DNA of 6,068 nucleotides, taken from assembly GCA_016280345.1 (NCBI GenBank), contig JAEEGN010000244.1, positions 1 through 6,068 of the forward strand, given 5' to 3'. Positions 1 through 5,264 of the stretch are shown in pieces. The DNA comes from Selenomonadaceae bacterium. Its GTDB lineage: Bacteria; Bacillota; Negativicutes; Selenomonadales; Selenomonadaceae. Positions within the stretch are counted from its first letter, which is position 1. Each line of letters starts with the position of its first letter. The notes below the pieces were generated by a model that did no database searches, was not told the DNA's origin, and saw nothing but the letters and a program-made list of their open reading frames with translations. The position numbers were made by a program, and so were the translations under genes.

Positions 1-1434
1 GCTGACGCCGAGGCCGAAGATGTGGCCCGGCTCGGCCCTGTCGGAGGCTTTTTTGGTGACGAACTGGTAAAGGCGGCTCACCTGAACGACTTCGTAGATG
101 TCGTCTTTTTCGATATATACGGGGCCGTCACTGCCGCGCTGGCGCTCCAGGGCGAAGCTGAAGGCGTCGGCCAGGATGTTGATGGCCTTGCGCCCCTCCA
201 CGGTGTATTCGCTGATCAGGGCGGCCACGCCGTCCTCCATCCGGGCGTCGAGCTTCTTGGCGGCGGTTTCGACGATTTCCCTGATGTGGGCCGGCGTCAA
301 AGGCTCGAAGTAGAGCTCGGCGCAGCGGGAGCGCAGGGCCGGGCTGATGTCCCGGGCTTCGCGGGTGGTGGCGCCGATGAGCACGAAGTCCGCCGGCGCG
401 CCCTCCTCGAAGAGCTTTCTAATGTAGGGCGGGACTTTCTCATCGGTGGGATCGTAGTAGGTGGACTCGAAGAAGGCCCGCTTGTCCTCCAGGACCTTCA
501 GCAGCTTGTTCTGCAGCATGGCGTCCATCTCGCCGATCTCGTCGATGAACAGGATGCCGCCGTGGGCGTCGGTGACGAGGCCCAGTTTCGGCTCGGGGAC
601 GCCGCTGTCGGCCAGGTCCCGCCGCGCCCCCTGATAGATGGGGTCGTGGACGGAGCCCAGCAGCGGGTTCGTCATGTCCCGGGGGTCCCAGCGCAGCGTC
701 GTGCCGTCGGTCTCGATGAAGGGCGCTTCCTCGCCGAAGGGGGAGATGTCGATTTTCTTCGCCTGCTCCAGCACCAGACGGGCGGCGGTGGTCTTGCCGA
801 CGCCGGGGGGGCCGTAGAGCAGCAGATGCTGCGGATAGGGGGAGGAGAGCTTGGCCAACAGCGAATGGACGGCCCGGGGCTGGCCCACGATCTCGTCGAG
901 GCTCTGGGGGCGCAGGAGCTCCATCACCGACTGGGTCAGATGGACCTTGTCGAGCTTCTCCAGGGCTTCGCGCTTTTTCACCGCCTGGGGGGATTCCACC
1001 GGGGCCTTCTCCTCTTCCAGCACCTGCATGCGGATGTCCTTCACATAGTCCTGATGGTTCTCCTCCAGCTTCTCGGCGATTTTCTTCTCAATCTTGTCTT
1101 CCAGTGACCGGCGGGCCATCATGTCGGCGATGCTCTCCGACAGCATGGCGATGATTTCCGGGATCTCGGAGTCCGTCGGGATATGCTCGATGGTCGGGTT
1201 CTCCAGCACGATGCGCTGCAGCGCCAGCACCCGCTCGCCCCGCCGGGGGGAGCGCATGAAGCGCATGGCGTCCATCTTGCCCGCCTTGATGACCAGCTTG
1301 TCGGTGCCGATGACGTCCGCCAGCATCCCGTAGATGGCGTCGATTTCCCGGTCAAGCGGGTTCTCCGCCTCCAGCGGCAGGGCCTCGGTGCTGGAGGCGT
1401 CCTTCTTTTTGAAGAAATTGAAGAGATTTCCCAT
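1..1434 (-). CDS. lonC: LonC-type ATP-dependent protease, Lon family (3' end cut by window)
   Basis: AAA+ serine protease of the Lon family, predicted to unfold and degrade proteins in the cytoplasm. The frame is open for 478 codons from ATG at 1434 to the window edge. A charged N-terminal region (about 1-160) precedes the AAA+ module: Walker A GPPGVGKT (208-215), a segment GSVHDPIYQG (260-269) typical of LonB/LonC, Walker B GGILFIDE (292-299), sensor-1 region GATTR (354-358) and an arginine-finger-like SPALRSR (364-370). The visible part ends in GHIFGLGVS, where the protease domain starts, so the catalytic Ser-Lys pair lies outside. The N-terminal motif ERVLALQRIVLENPTIE and position after rplI fit the LonC subfamily (TIGR02903 as I recall it), described from spore-forming Firmicutes. 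No membrane segment like that of archaeal LonB is visible. A GAGG site overlaps the rplI stop 4 nt before the ATG, and the genes are 6 nt apart, suggesting coupled translation. Confident of the Lon family; LonC rather than LonB is likely. Confidence 0.9.
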   Translation of the reverse strand, partial: MGNLFNFFKKKDASSTEALPLEAENPLDREIDAIYGMLADVIGTDKLVIKAGKMDAMRFMRSPRRGERVLALQRIVLENPTIEHIPTDSEIPEIIAMLSESIADMMARRSLEDKIEKKIAEKLEENHQDYVKDIRMQVLEEEKAPVESPQAVKKREALEKLDKVHLTQSVMELLRPQSLDEIVGQPRAVHSLLAKLSSPYPQHLLLYGPPGVGKTTAARLVLEQAKKIDISPFGEEAPFIETDGTTLRWDPRDMTNPLLGSVHDPIYQGARRDLADSGVPEPKLGLVTDAHGGILFIDEIGEMDAMLQNKLLKVLEDKRAFFESTYYDPTDEKVPPYIRKLFEEGAPADFVLIGATTREARDISPALRSRCAELYFEPLTPAHIREIVETAAKKLDARMEDGVAALISEYTVEGRKAINILADAFSFALERQRGSDGPVYIEKDDIYEVVQVSRLYQFVTKKASDRAEPGHIFGLGVS

Positions 1435-1440
1435 AATACC

Positions 1441-1887
1441 TCACTCGGTGACGACGTGGACCCGGATGGTACTGGTGATTTCCGGGTGGAGCTTGATGAC
1501 CGCCTCGAAGTCGCCGGGGCCGTCCACCTCGGCCGACAGGCTGATCTTGCGCTTGTCGATGGCGATGGCGTGATCCTTCTGCAGCGCCTCGGCCACGTCC
1601 TTGCCGGTGACGGAGCCGAAGAGCTTGCCGTTCTCGCCCACCTTCACCGGGATCGTGACCTCGACCTTCCTGAGCTGGGCGGCCATGAGCTTCGCTTCGT
1701 CGTTTTCCTGCGCTTTCCTGCGGGCGGCGGCGCCGGCCTTCTGCCTGGCGACGTTGAGATTCTGCGCCGTGGCCTCCTCGGCCAGTCCCTTCGGGAGCAG
1801 GAAATTGCGCCCGTAGCCCTCGGAAACCTCGACGACCTCGCCGGCCTTGCCGACCTTCTTCACGTCCTGCTTCAATATGATTTTCAT
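1441..1887 (-). CDS. rplI: 50S ribosomal protein L9
   Basis: Structural protein of the large ribosomal subunit that binds 23S rRNA near the base of the L1 stalk. The product is 148 residues, close to the 149 of the Geobacillus protein. The N-terminal rRNA-binding domain carries the complete L9 signature (G13, G16, V21, G24-Y25, N28-F29-L30, G34, A36, T40). A long Ala/Lys/Glu-rich connecting helix follows (about 41-74), then the C-terminal domain with GKLFGSVT (87-94), DKRKI (111-115) and KLHPE (132-136). The start was set at ATG 1887 (MKIIL, as in the family) instead of the in-frame ATG at 1896: the AAGGAG site is 10 nt from 1887 but only 1 nt from 1896. The gdpP stop codon ends 1 nt before this start, so translation is probably coupled. 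Nothing abnormal is visible. Confidence 0.97.
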   Translation of the reverse strand: MKIILKQDVKKVGKAGEVVEVSEGYGRNFLLPKGLAEEATAQNLNVARQKAGAAARRKAQENDEAKLMAAQLRKVEVTIPVKVGENGKLFGSVTGKDVAEALQKDHAIAIDKRKISLSAEVDGPGDFEAVIKLHPEITSTIRVHVVTE

Positions 1888-1888
1888 G

Positions 1889-3868
1889 TCAACCATTCTC
1901 CTTTATGTATTCTTCGGCCAGGGCGGCCGCCTTTTCCACGATTTCCGGCAGTTTGGTGCCCCGGACCTGGGCGCCGGCCACGTTCTGATGGCCGCCGCCG
2001 CCGAACTGTTCCATGATGACCTGCACGTTGAGCTCGCCGGAAGAGCGGGCGCTGATGCCGACGGCGTCGGGCTTCAGCTGGAAGACCACGATGCTCATGC
2101 GGACGCCCTCGATGGCCAGCAGCGAGTCCGCCGCCCGGGCCGCGATGACCTGGATATTCGCCATGGTCTCCGGGATGGAAGTGATGATGAGGCCGCCGTC
2201 GTAGAGCTTCGAGTTGGCCTCCGCCCTGGCGATGGCGATGTTCGTATCGTAGTCCTCGCGGAACAGATGGCGGATCACCACCGGGTCCGCCCCGGCCCGC
2301 CGCAGGTACGCCGCCGCCTCGAAGGTGCGGAATCCCGCCTGCACCGAGAAGTGCTTCGTGTCCACGATGATGCCGGCATAGAGGGCCGTTGCCTCCAGCC
2401 GGGCCAGGTTCAGATTGTCGTCGTAGTAGGACAGGAGCTCCGTCACCAGCTCGCTGGTGGAGGACGACGACGGCTCCAGATACATCAGCAGGGGATTGGG
2501 AATGGCGGTCTCGCTGCGGCGGTGGTGGTCGAGGATCACGACGCGGCTGCCGAACTTCTGCAGGAGCTTCGGCGACGCCGTCATGTGGGGAATATGGGTG
2601 TCCACCACGATGAGCAGGGGGTTGACCGGCTCCGTCTCCAGGACGTCCGCTTCCCGGACAAACAGCGATTTGTAGTCCGACAACAGGTCGATGATCTTGT
2701 CGATGCCCTCGTTCATTGGACTCAGAACCAGGCGCACCGGCTTCTTCGAGTGGCGCACCATGCGGATGACGCCCAGGGCCGCGCCGAAAGCGTCGAAATC
2801 CTCGTTCTGGTGGCCCATGACCAGCACCTCGTTGGAGCTATCGATGAGCTCCTTCAGCGAGTGGGCCACCACCCGGGCCCGGACTTTCGTGTGCTTTTCC
2901 ACCGCCTGGGCCTTGCCGCCGAAGAACTGCGTCTTGCCGTCCGCCAGCACCACCGCCTGGTCGCCGCCCCGGCCCAGCGCCAGGTCCAGCTCCCTTTGCG
3001 CCTGGGTGCCGAGATCGCTGACCGATTGGGCGTCCGACACCGTGGCGCCGATGGAGAGCGTCACCGGGAGCTGATTCGAGCCCCGCAGCGAGCGCACCTG
3101 ATCCAGAATATCGAACTTCGCCGCGATTGCCTGATCCAGCGAGCGGCGCTCCATCACCACCAGGAAAATATCGTCCTTCAGCTGGCGCAGATAGCCGCCG
3201 ATATTCGCGGCCCAGCTCTCCAGCTTCTGCTTCACGGAAAAGAGCAGGGCGGTCCGCTCCGCCTCGGAAAGCCCCGGCAGCACCTCGTCGTAGTTGTCGA
3301 TCTGGATGAAGGCCAGCACCAGGCGGCTTTGCAGAAATACCTCCTTCAGCATCGCCGGGCCGGTCATATCCATCACGTAGAACGCCATCAGCGGCTTCGG
3401 GTCTCCCTCCTGCTTGATGGGCTGATAAATAGCGCGAAAAGGCGTGTCGCCCTCCGTGAACTCATATTCGCCGCTCATGCCCCAGAAGGACTTGGCGGGG
3501 AGATTCGGCCAGAAATCCTGCACCGGCGTGCCCTTTTCCGGCATGGGACTCGTCTTCACATAGTGCTTCAACGCTTTGTTCGTCCACAGGAGATTGCCCT
3601 CCTCGTCCACGATCAGGATGACCTGGGGCAAATGCTTCACGGCGTAGCCCGTCACCGCGTTGACGCTGCGGATGAGGTCCCGGCTGTACGCCTCGAAATT
3701 CTCTTCCCGGGAATGGTTGCGCTCCCGGGAGAAAATGAAAAGGCAGAACCAGATGACGGCGCTGATGGCTCCCATGTAAAGATTCAGCGACGTCAGCACC
3801 GCCACCAGGGCGAACGAAGCTCCCAGCAGGATGCAGAGATCGATCCAGGCAGATAAATTACGAGGCAA
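1889..3868 (-). CDS. gdpP: Cyclic-di-AMP phosphodiesterase GdpP (PAS-GGDEF-DHH/DHHA1)
   Basis: Membrane-anchored enzyme that hydrolyses c-di-AMP to pApA, lowering a messenger that controls potassium and osmolyte balance, wall stress and beta-lactam tolerance in Firmicutes. The 659-residue length equals B. subtilis GdpP (YybT). Order: two membrane helices (about 9-29 and 33-46), a PAS-like domain (about 80-170; VILIVDEEGNLLWTN at 83-97), a degenerate GGDEF domain (about 180-308; no GG[DE]EF, the corresponding stretch reads DDIFLVV), the DHH domain (about 345-505) and DHHA1 (about 570-655; GGGGHQNVAGA at 623-633). The DHH metal ligands appear intact: H353, D357 and D359 in MGHQNEDFDA, D423 in VVDTH, D447-H448-H449, and D503 in VDTK. 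The start is TTG at 3868, with AGGTGAGG just upstream and an in-frame stop three codons before it. In this family PAS can bind heme and the degenerate GGDEF has weak ATPase activity; neither is shown here. It sits 36 nt after yybS and 1 nt before rplI, as in B. subtilis. Confidence 0.96.
   Translation of the reverse strand: MPRNLSAWIDLCILLGASFALVAVLTSLNLYMGAISAVIWFCLFIFSRERNHSREENFEAYSRDLIRSVNAVTGYAVKHLPQVILIVDEEGNLLWTNKALKHYVKTSPMPEKGTPVQDFWPNLPAKSFWGMSGEYEFTEGDTPFRAIYQPIKQEGDPKPLMAFYVMDMTGPAMLKEVFLQSRLVLAFIQIDNYDEVLPGLSEAERTALLFSVKQKLESWAANIGGYLRQLKDDIFLVVMERRSLDQAIAAKFDILDQVRSLRGSNQLPVTLSIGATVSDAQSVSDLGTQAQRELDLALGRGGDQAVVLADGKTQFFGGKAQAVEKHTKVRARVVAHSLKELIDSSNEVLVMGHQNEDFDAFGAALGVIRMVRHSKKPVRLVLSPMNEGIDKIIDLLSDYKSLFVREADVLETEPVNPLLIVVDTHIPHMTASPKLLQKFGSRVVILDHHRRSETAIPNPLLMYLEPSSSSTSELVTELLSYYDDNLNLARLEATALYAGIIVDTKHFSVQAGFRTFEAAAYLRRAGADPVVIRHLFREDYDTNIAIARAEANSKLYDGGLIITSIPETMANIQVIAARAADSLLAIEGVRMSIVVFQLKPDAVGISARSSGELNVQVIMEQFGGGGHQNVAGAQVRGTKLPEIVEKAAALAEEYIKENG
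1898..1903 (-). promoter_or_regulatory. Shine-Dalgarno site of rplI, inside the 3' end of gdpP
   Basis: AAGGAG on the minus strand lies 10 nt before ATG 1887 and only 1 nt before the alternative ATG 1896, which decides the rplI start. It lies within the last codons of gdpP, so ribosomes finishing gdpP can re-initiate on rplI. Confidence 0.75.
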
Positions 3869-3872
3869 AGCG

Positions 3873-3880
3873 CCTCACCT
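3873..3880 (-). promoter_or_regulatory. Shine-Dalgarno site of gdpP, supporting a TTG start
   Basis: AGGTGAGG on the minus strand ends 4 nt before TTG 3868 (its AGGTG core is 7 nt away). An in-frame TGA at 3877-3875 excludes a longer protein, and the next in-frame ATG (residue 32) would remove the first membrane helix. Together these fix the TTG as the start. Confidence 0.75.
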
Positions 3881-3904
3881 CATTTCTGTAAAAACAATCG
3901 CGGC

Positions 3905-4858
3905 CTAGCCCGCCTGCCGGTAGCGGCGGCGGTAGTCGAAAACCGTATCGAACAATCCCATGAAAGCCAGAATCTGGGACAGCGGCCCGACGAAGAAAAT
4001 GAGGAGCAGCACGAACGTTTTCCTGCCGCCGCCCCAGCCCAGCCGGTTCGTCAGGAAACCATAAAGGGAAAGCCCCTCGACCAGCCCCGCCATCAACGCG
4101 ACCATATTAAAATTCATCGCCGCCTGGTAGAGCAGCGGGATGTTCCGCGTCTGCCCCCAGTAAATGCCGAGGATGGACACCGCGAAGAGGTAGAGGAACG
4201 CCCCCGAAAGCCGCCACTCGGTGAAGGGCGGCAGCGTCGGCACCGGGTTCCCCAGCCGCGCCAGGATCTTCCCGGCGACGTAGTAGTTCAGGATCGTGTC
4301 CATGAGCCCCATCATCACCACAATCAACGGCAGCAGCAGACGGATCAGCGTCAGGTTCTGCGTCAGCGTCATCCGCGCCTGCTCGATCTGCTCCTCGTTG
4401 AGACCCATGCTCTCGTACATCGCTATCGCCTGGTCGAAGGAACTCTCCATGGCGGCGAGCTGCCCGGTAAAGGGCTCGGCCCCCGTCAGGAAGAACAGCA
4501 CCCCCAGCCCGGCCAGCTTCGCCAGGATGGAGACGAAGATAGCCGTCGTCACCAGGCGAACGCCGGACCAGCCGGCGCGGTAACCGTAACCCAAAACAAG
4601 CCCCATCGGCCCGAAGGCCAGCGCCAGCCGCAGCGCCACCATCGGCTCCACCAGCATCGCCAGCAGCGCCGTCGCCACCGCCATCGACATCGTACCCCAG
4701 CGCGGCCCGTGGCGCACGATCAGCACGATGGCCGGCAGCGCCCAGAGCAGGACCGCCGCGACGCCGAGGAACGGCAGATAGAGCCCGGCGAGCCCCAGCA
4801 CCACCATCACCGCCGCCAGTATGCCGCCCTCGGTCAGGGCATTCATTCTTGTTGCCAT
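3905..4858 (-). CDS. yybS: YybS-like polytopic membrane protein, DUF2232 family
   Basis: Integral membrane protein of 317 residues with no established biochemical role. Hydrophobic segments suggest eight or nine helices: about 11-28, 31-48, 56-72, 73-91, 103-125, 166-192, 216-234, 248-270 and 281-305. A hydrophilic, probably helical stretch (about 127-165, with ESMGLNEEQIEQ) separates the fifth and sixth. The family-like motif PPFTEWRLSGA (210-220) precedes a late helix, and the C-terminus is basic (YRRRYRQ), suggesting a cytoplasmic end. Assignment rests on this motif, the topology and its place directly before gdpP, as in B. subtilis yybS-yybT. The start at ATG 4858 has AAGGG 7 nt upstream; an alternative ATG at 4846 is less well placed. 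It is the first gene of the operon, with a promoter about 50 nt upstream. The LTEGGILAAVMVVL beginning resembles ECF-transporter S components, which is suggestive only. Confidence 0.85.
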   Translation of the reverse strand: MATRMNALTEGGILAAVMVVLGLAGLYLPFLGVAAVLLWALPAIVLIVRHGPRWGTMSMAVATALLAMLVEPMVALRLALAFGPMGLVLGYGYRAGWSGVRLVTTAIFVSILAKLAGLGVLFFLTGAEPFTGQLAAMESSFDQAIAMYESMGLNEEQIEQARMTLTQNLTLIRLLLPLIVVMMGLMDTILNYYVAGKILARLGNPVPTLPPFTEWRLSGAFLYLFAVSILGIYWGQTRNIPLLYQAAMNFNMVALMAGLVEGLSLYGFLTNRLGWGGGRKTFVLLLIFFVGPLSQILAFMGLFDTVFDYRRRYRQAG

Positions 4859-4875
4859 TTCGTCACCCTTTCACG

Positions 4876-4904
4876 GCGGGAAAGAAAAAAGCTCCCGTTC
4901 CCGC
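4876..4904 (-). repeat. Inverted repeat in the yybS leader
   Basis: On the minus strand GCGGGAA (4904-4898) and TTCCCGC (4882-4876) can form a 7-bp hairpin with a 15-nt loop containing a run of six T. It occupies most of the predicted leader. The 3' arm overlaps CTTTC (4884-4880), which can instead pair with GAAAG (4872-4868) at the yybS ribosome-binding site. The pairing is read directly; a regulatory role is inferred. Confidence 0.45.
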
Positions 4905-4913
4905 TATCCGTAC

Positions 4914-4942
4914 ATTATAGCAGAAATCCGCCGCCTTGTCTT
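4914..4942 (-). promoter_or_regulatory. SigA-type promoter of the yybS-gdpP-rplI-lonC operon
   Basis: On the minus strand a perfect -10 TATAAT (4919-4914) is preceded by TGC, making an extended -10 (TGnTATAAT). Exactly 17 nt upstream is AAGACA (4942-4937), matching four of six -35 consensus bases. The predicted transcription start is an A near 4907, giving a leader of about 49 nt before yybS. This is the only good promoter seen for the four minus-strand genes. Confidence 0.75.
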
Positions 4943-4960
4943 TGTTTTTCTTGCTGATTC

Positions 4961-5120
4961 GGAACGTCATTTCGGTTCCGGGGCGAAAAAGTCCCGGAGC
5001 GTCGTGATCCCGGGGCTTTCGGCTCCTTGGAATCACCTTGCGCGGGCAGGGAGAGCGGGGATGCCATATATGGCCCGAAACGAAAGCCGCCCTGTCATGA
5101 CCGCGCAGAGACGGCGTTCC
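4961..5120 (+). other. Possible structured RNA element (multi-branched fold) in the intergenic region
   Basis: No gene is recognised here, but the plus strand can fold into a closed multi-branch structure. Closing stem: GGAACGTC (4961-4968) with GGCGTTCC (5113-5120), 8 bp. Arm 1: GTTCCGGGGC (4975-4984) with GTCCCGGAGC (4991-5000), 10 bp around a GAAAAA loop. Arm 2: GTGATCC (5004-5010) with GGAATCAC (5029-5036, one bulged A), enclosing GGGGC/GCTCC around TTTCG. Arm 3: TTGCGCGG (5038-5045) with CCGCGCAG (5101-5108), continued by CAGG/CCTG and GCGG/CCGC and capped by the palindrome GCCATATATGGC. I do not recognise a known riboswitch, T-box, 6S, tmRNA or SRP RNA consensus. No convincing plus-strand promoter precedes it and no U-run terminator follows. 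GC-rich DNA forms stems easily, so this remains a candidate. Confidence 0.3.
5063..5074. repeat. Perfect 12-bp palindrome GCCATATATGGC
   Basis: GCCATATATGGC is identical on both strands, and adjoining GG (5059-5060) and CC (5075-5076) extend it imperfectly. It could be a dimeric regulator site or the tip of arm 3 of the proposed RNA fold. No regulator is identified. Confidence 0.4.
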
Positions 5121-5143
5121 TTCCCTTCGGAGTATCGGGGAAG
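5120..5143 (+). repeat. Hairpin CTTCCC/GGGAAG
   Basis: CTTCCC (5120-5125) pairs with GGGAAG (5138-5143), six Watson-Crick pairs plus one T-G, around a TCGGAGTATC loop. It directly follows the closing stem of the proposed RNA element and is followed by another self-complementary segment. There is no T-run, so it is not a standard terminator. Confidence 0.35.
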
Positions 5144-5155
5144 CGCGGCCGCGCT
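5142..5155. repeat. Perfect 14-bp GC palindrome
   Basis: AGCGCGGCCGCGCT is perfectly self-complementary over 14 bp. It lies about 36 bp upstream of the -35 of the symporter promoter. It may be a protein-binding site or a short hairpin (AGCGC/GCGCT with a GGCC loop). In GC-rich DNA such a palindrome can arise by chance. Confidence 0.35.
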
Positions 5156-5168
5156 GATATTACGGTAT

Positions 5169-5180
5169 AATGTATACATT
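5169..5180. promoter_or_regulatory. Candidate operator: palindrome AATGTATACATT
   Basis: AATGTATACATT is a perfect 12-bp palindrome, AT-rich within GC-rich DNA, centred about 52 bp upstream of the predicted symporter transcription start. The central GTATAC core is the kind seen in operators of GntR-family regulators (family knowledge from memory). It overlaps a TATAAT at 5166-5171 that has no recognisable -35. An operator role is inferred. Confidence 0.4.
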
Positions 5181-5190
5181 CGTCAGGCGG

Positions 5191-5220
5191 TGGACAGGGG
5201 CGGCGGTGTTCGCGTATAAT
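5191..5220 (+). promoter_or_regulatory. SigA-type promoter of the symporter gene
   Basis: The -35 TGGACA (5191-5196) matches five of six consensus bases, and a perfect -10 TATAAT lies at 5215-5220 after an 18-nt spacer. The predicted start is a G near 5227, giving a leader of about 38 nt. It points away from the yybS promoter, so the intergenic region is a divergent control region. Confidence 0.75.
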
Positions 5221-5225
5221 GAAAG

Positions 5226-5261
5226 GGTATATTTATTTACTATACCAAAGGAGGTTATACC
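5226..5261. promoter_or_regulatory. Repeated GGTATA half-sites at the symporter start region
   Basis: GGTATA (5226-5231) is followed by two inverted copies TATACC at 5241-5246 and 5256-5261, spaced exactly 15 bp start to start. A further direct GGTATA lies at 5164-5169 beside the AATGTATACATT palindrome. The cluster covers the predicted transcription start and flanks the Shine-Dalgarno site. It could be an operator array or, in RNA, competing hairpins. The repeats are seen; the function is inferred. Confidence 0.4.
5247..5254 (+). promoter_or_regulatory. Shine-Dalgarno site of the symporter gene
   Basis: AAAGGAGG followed by T is a near-perfect complement of the 16S rRNA 3' end and lies 10 nt before ATG 5265. 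This fixes the start and predicts strong initiation, unless the site is masked by pairing of the TATA-containing repeats on either side. Confidence 0.85.
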
Positions 5262-5264
5262 CCC

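Noticed and set aside
22..1107. Plus-strand open frame of 361 codons opposite lonC
   Set aside because: The opposite strand encodes unmistakable Walker A/B motifs and Lon-family segments without interruption; this frame is a compositional shadow.
1183..2016. Plus-strand open frame of 277 codons across the lonC, rplI and gdpP boundaries
   Set aside because: It runs antisense over three well-supported genes and their junctions and has no recognisable motif.
1847..3856. Long plus-strand open frame (669 codons) opposite gdpP
   Set aside because: It is antisense to a complete GdpP with all metal ligands. Its Arg/His/Leu/Asp-rich composition is that of a reverse-frame shadow in GC-rich coding DNA, with no recognisable domain.
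3869..3904. Possible terminator or promoter between yybS and gdpP (TTTTT in the gap)
   Set aside because: No stable hairpin precedes the T-run and no -35/-10 pair fits in the 36-nt gap; it reads as an operon spacer with the gdpP ribosome-binding site.
4986..5014. Possible minus-strand terminator (CCCGG/CCGGG hairpin followed by TTTTT)
   Set aside because: The stem is only 5 bp with a 12-nt loop, the T-run has five bases, and no minus-strand gene lies upstream of it in this window.
4961..5120. Known RNA classes: T-box, SAM, FMN, cobalamin, ydaO c-di-AMP riboswitch, 6S, SRP RNA
   Set aside because: None of the conserved sequence blocks I remember for these classes is present; only the pairing pattern supports an RNA here.
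5166..5171. Second TATAAT as an additional upstream promoter for the symporter
   Set aside because: The 15-19 nt upstream is GC-rich with nothing like TTGACA, and there is no TGn extension. It is better explained as part of the AATGTATACATT operator-like site.
4821..5219. Possible small protein in the intergenic region (132 codons, or 52 codons from ATG 5061)
   Set aside because: The longer form starts antisense within yybS, neither start has a good ribosome-binding site, the product is Arg-rich with no motif, and the stop falls inside the symporter -10 box.
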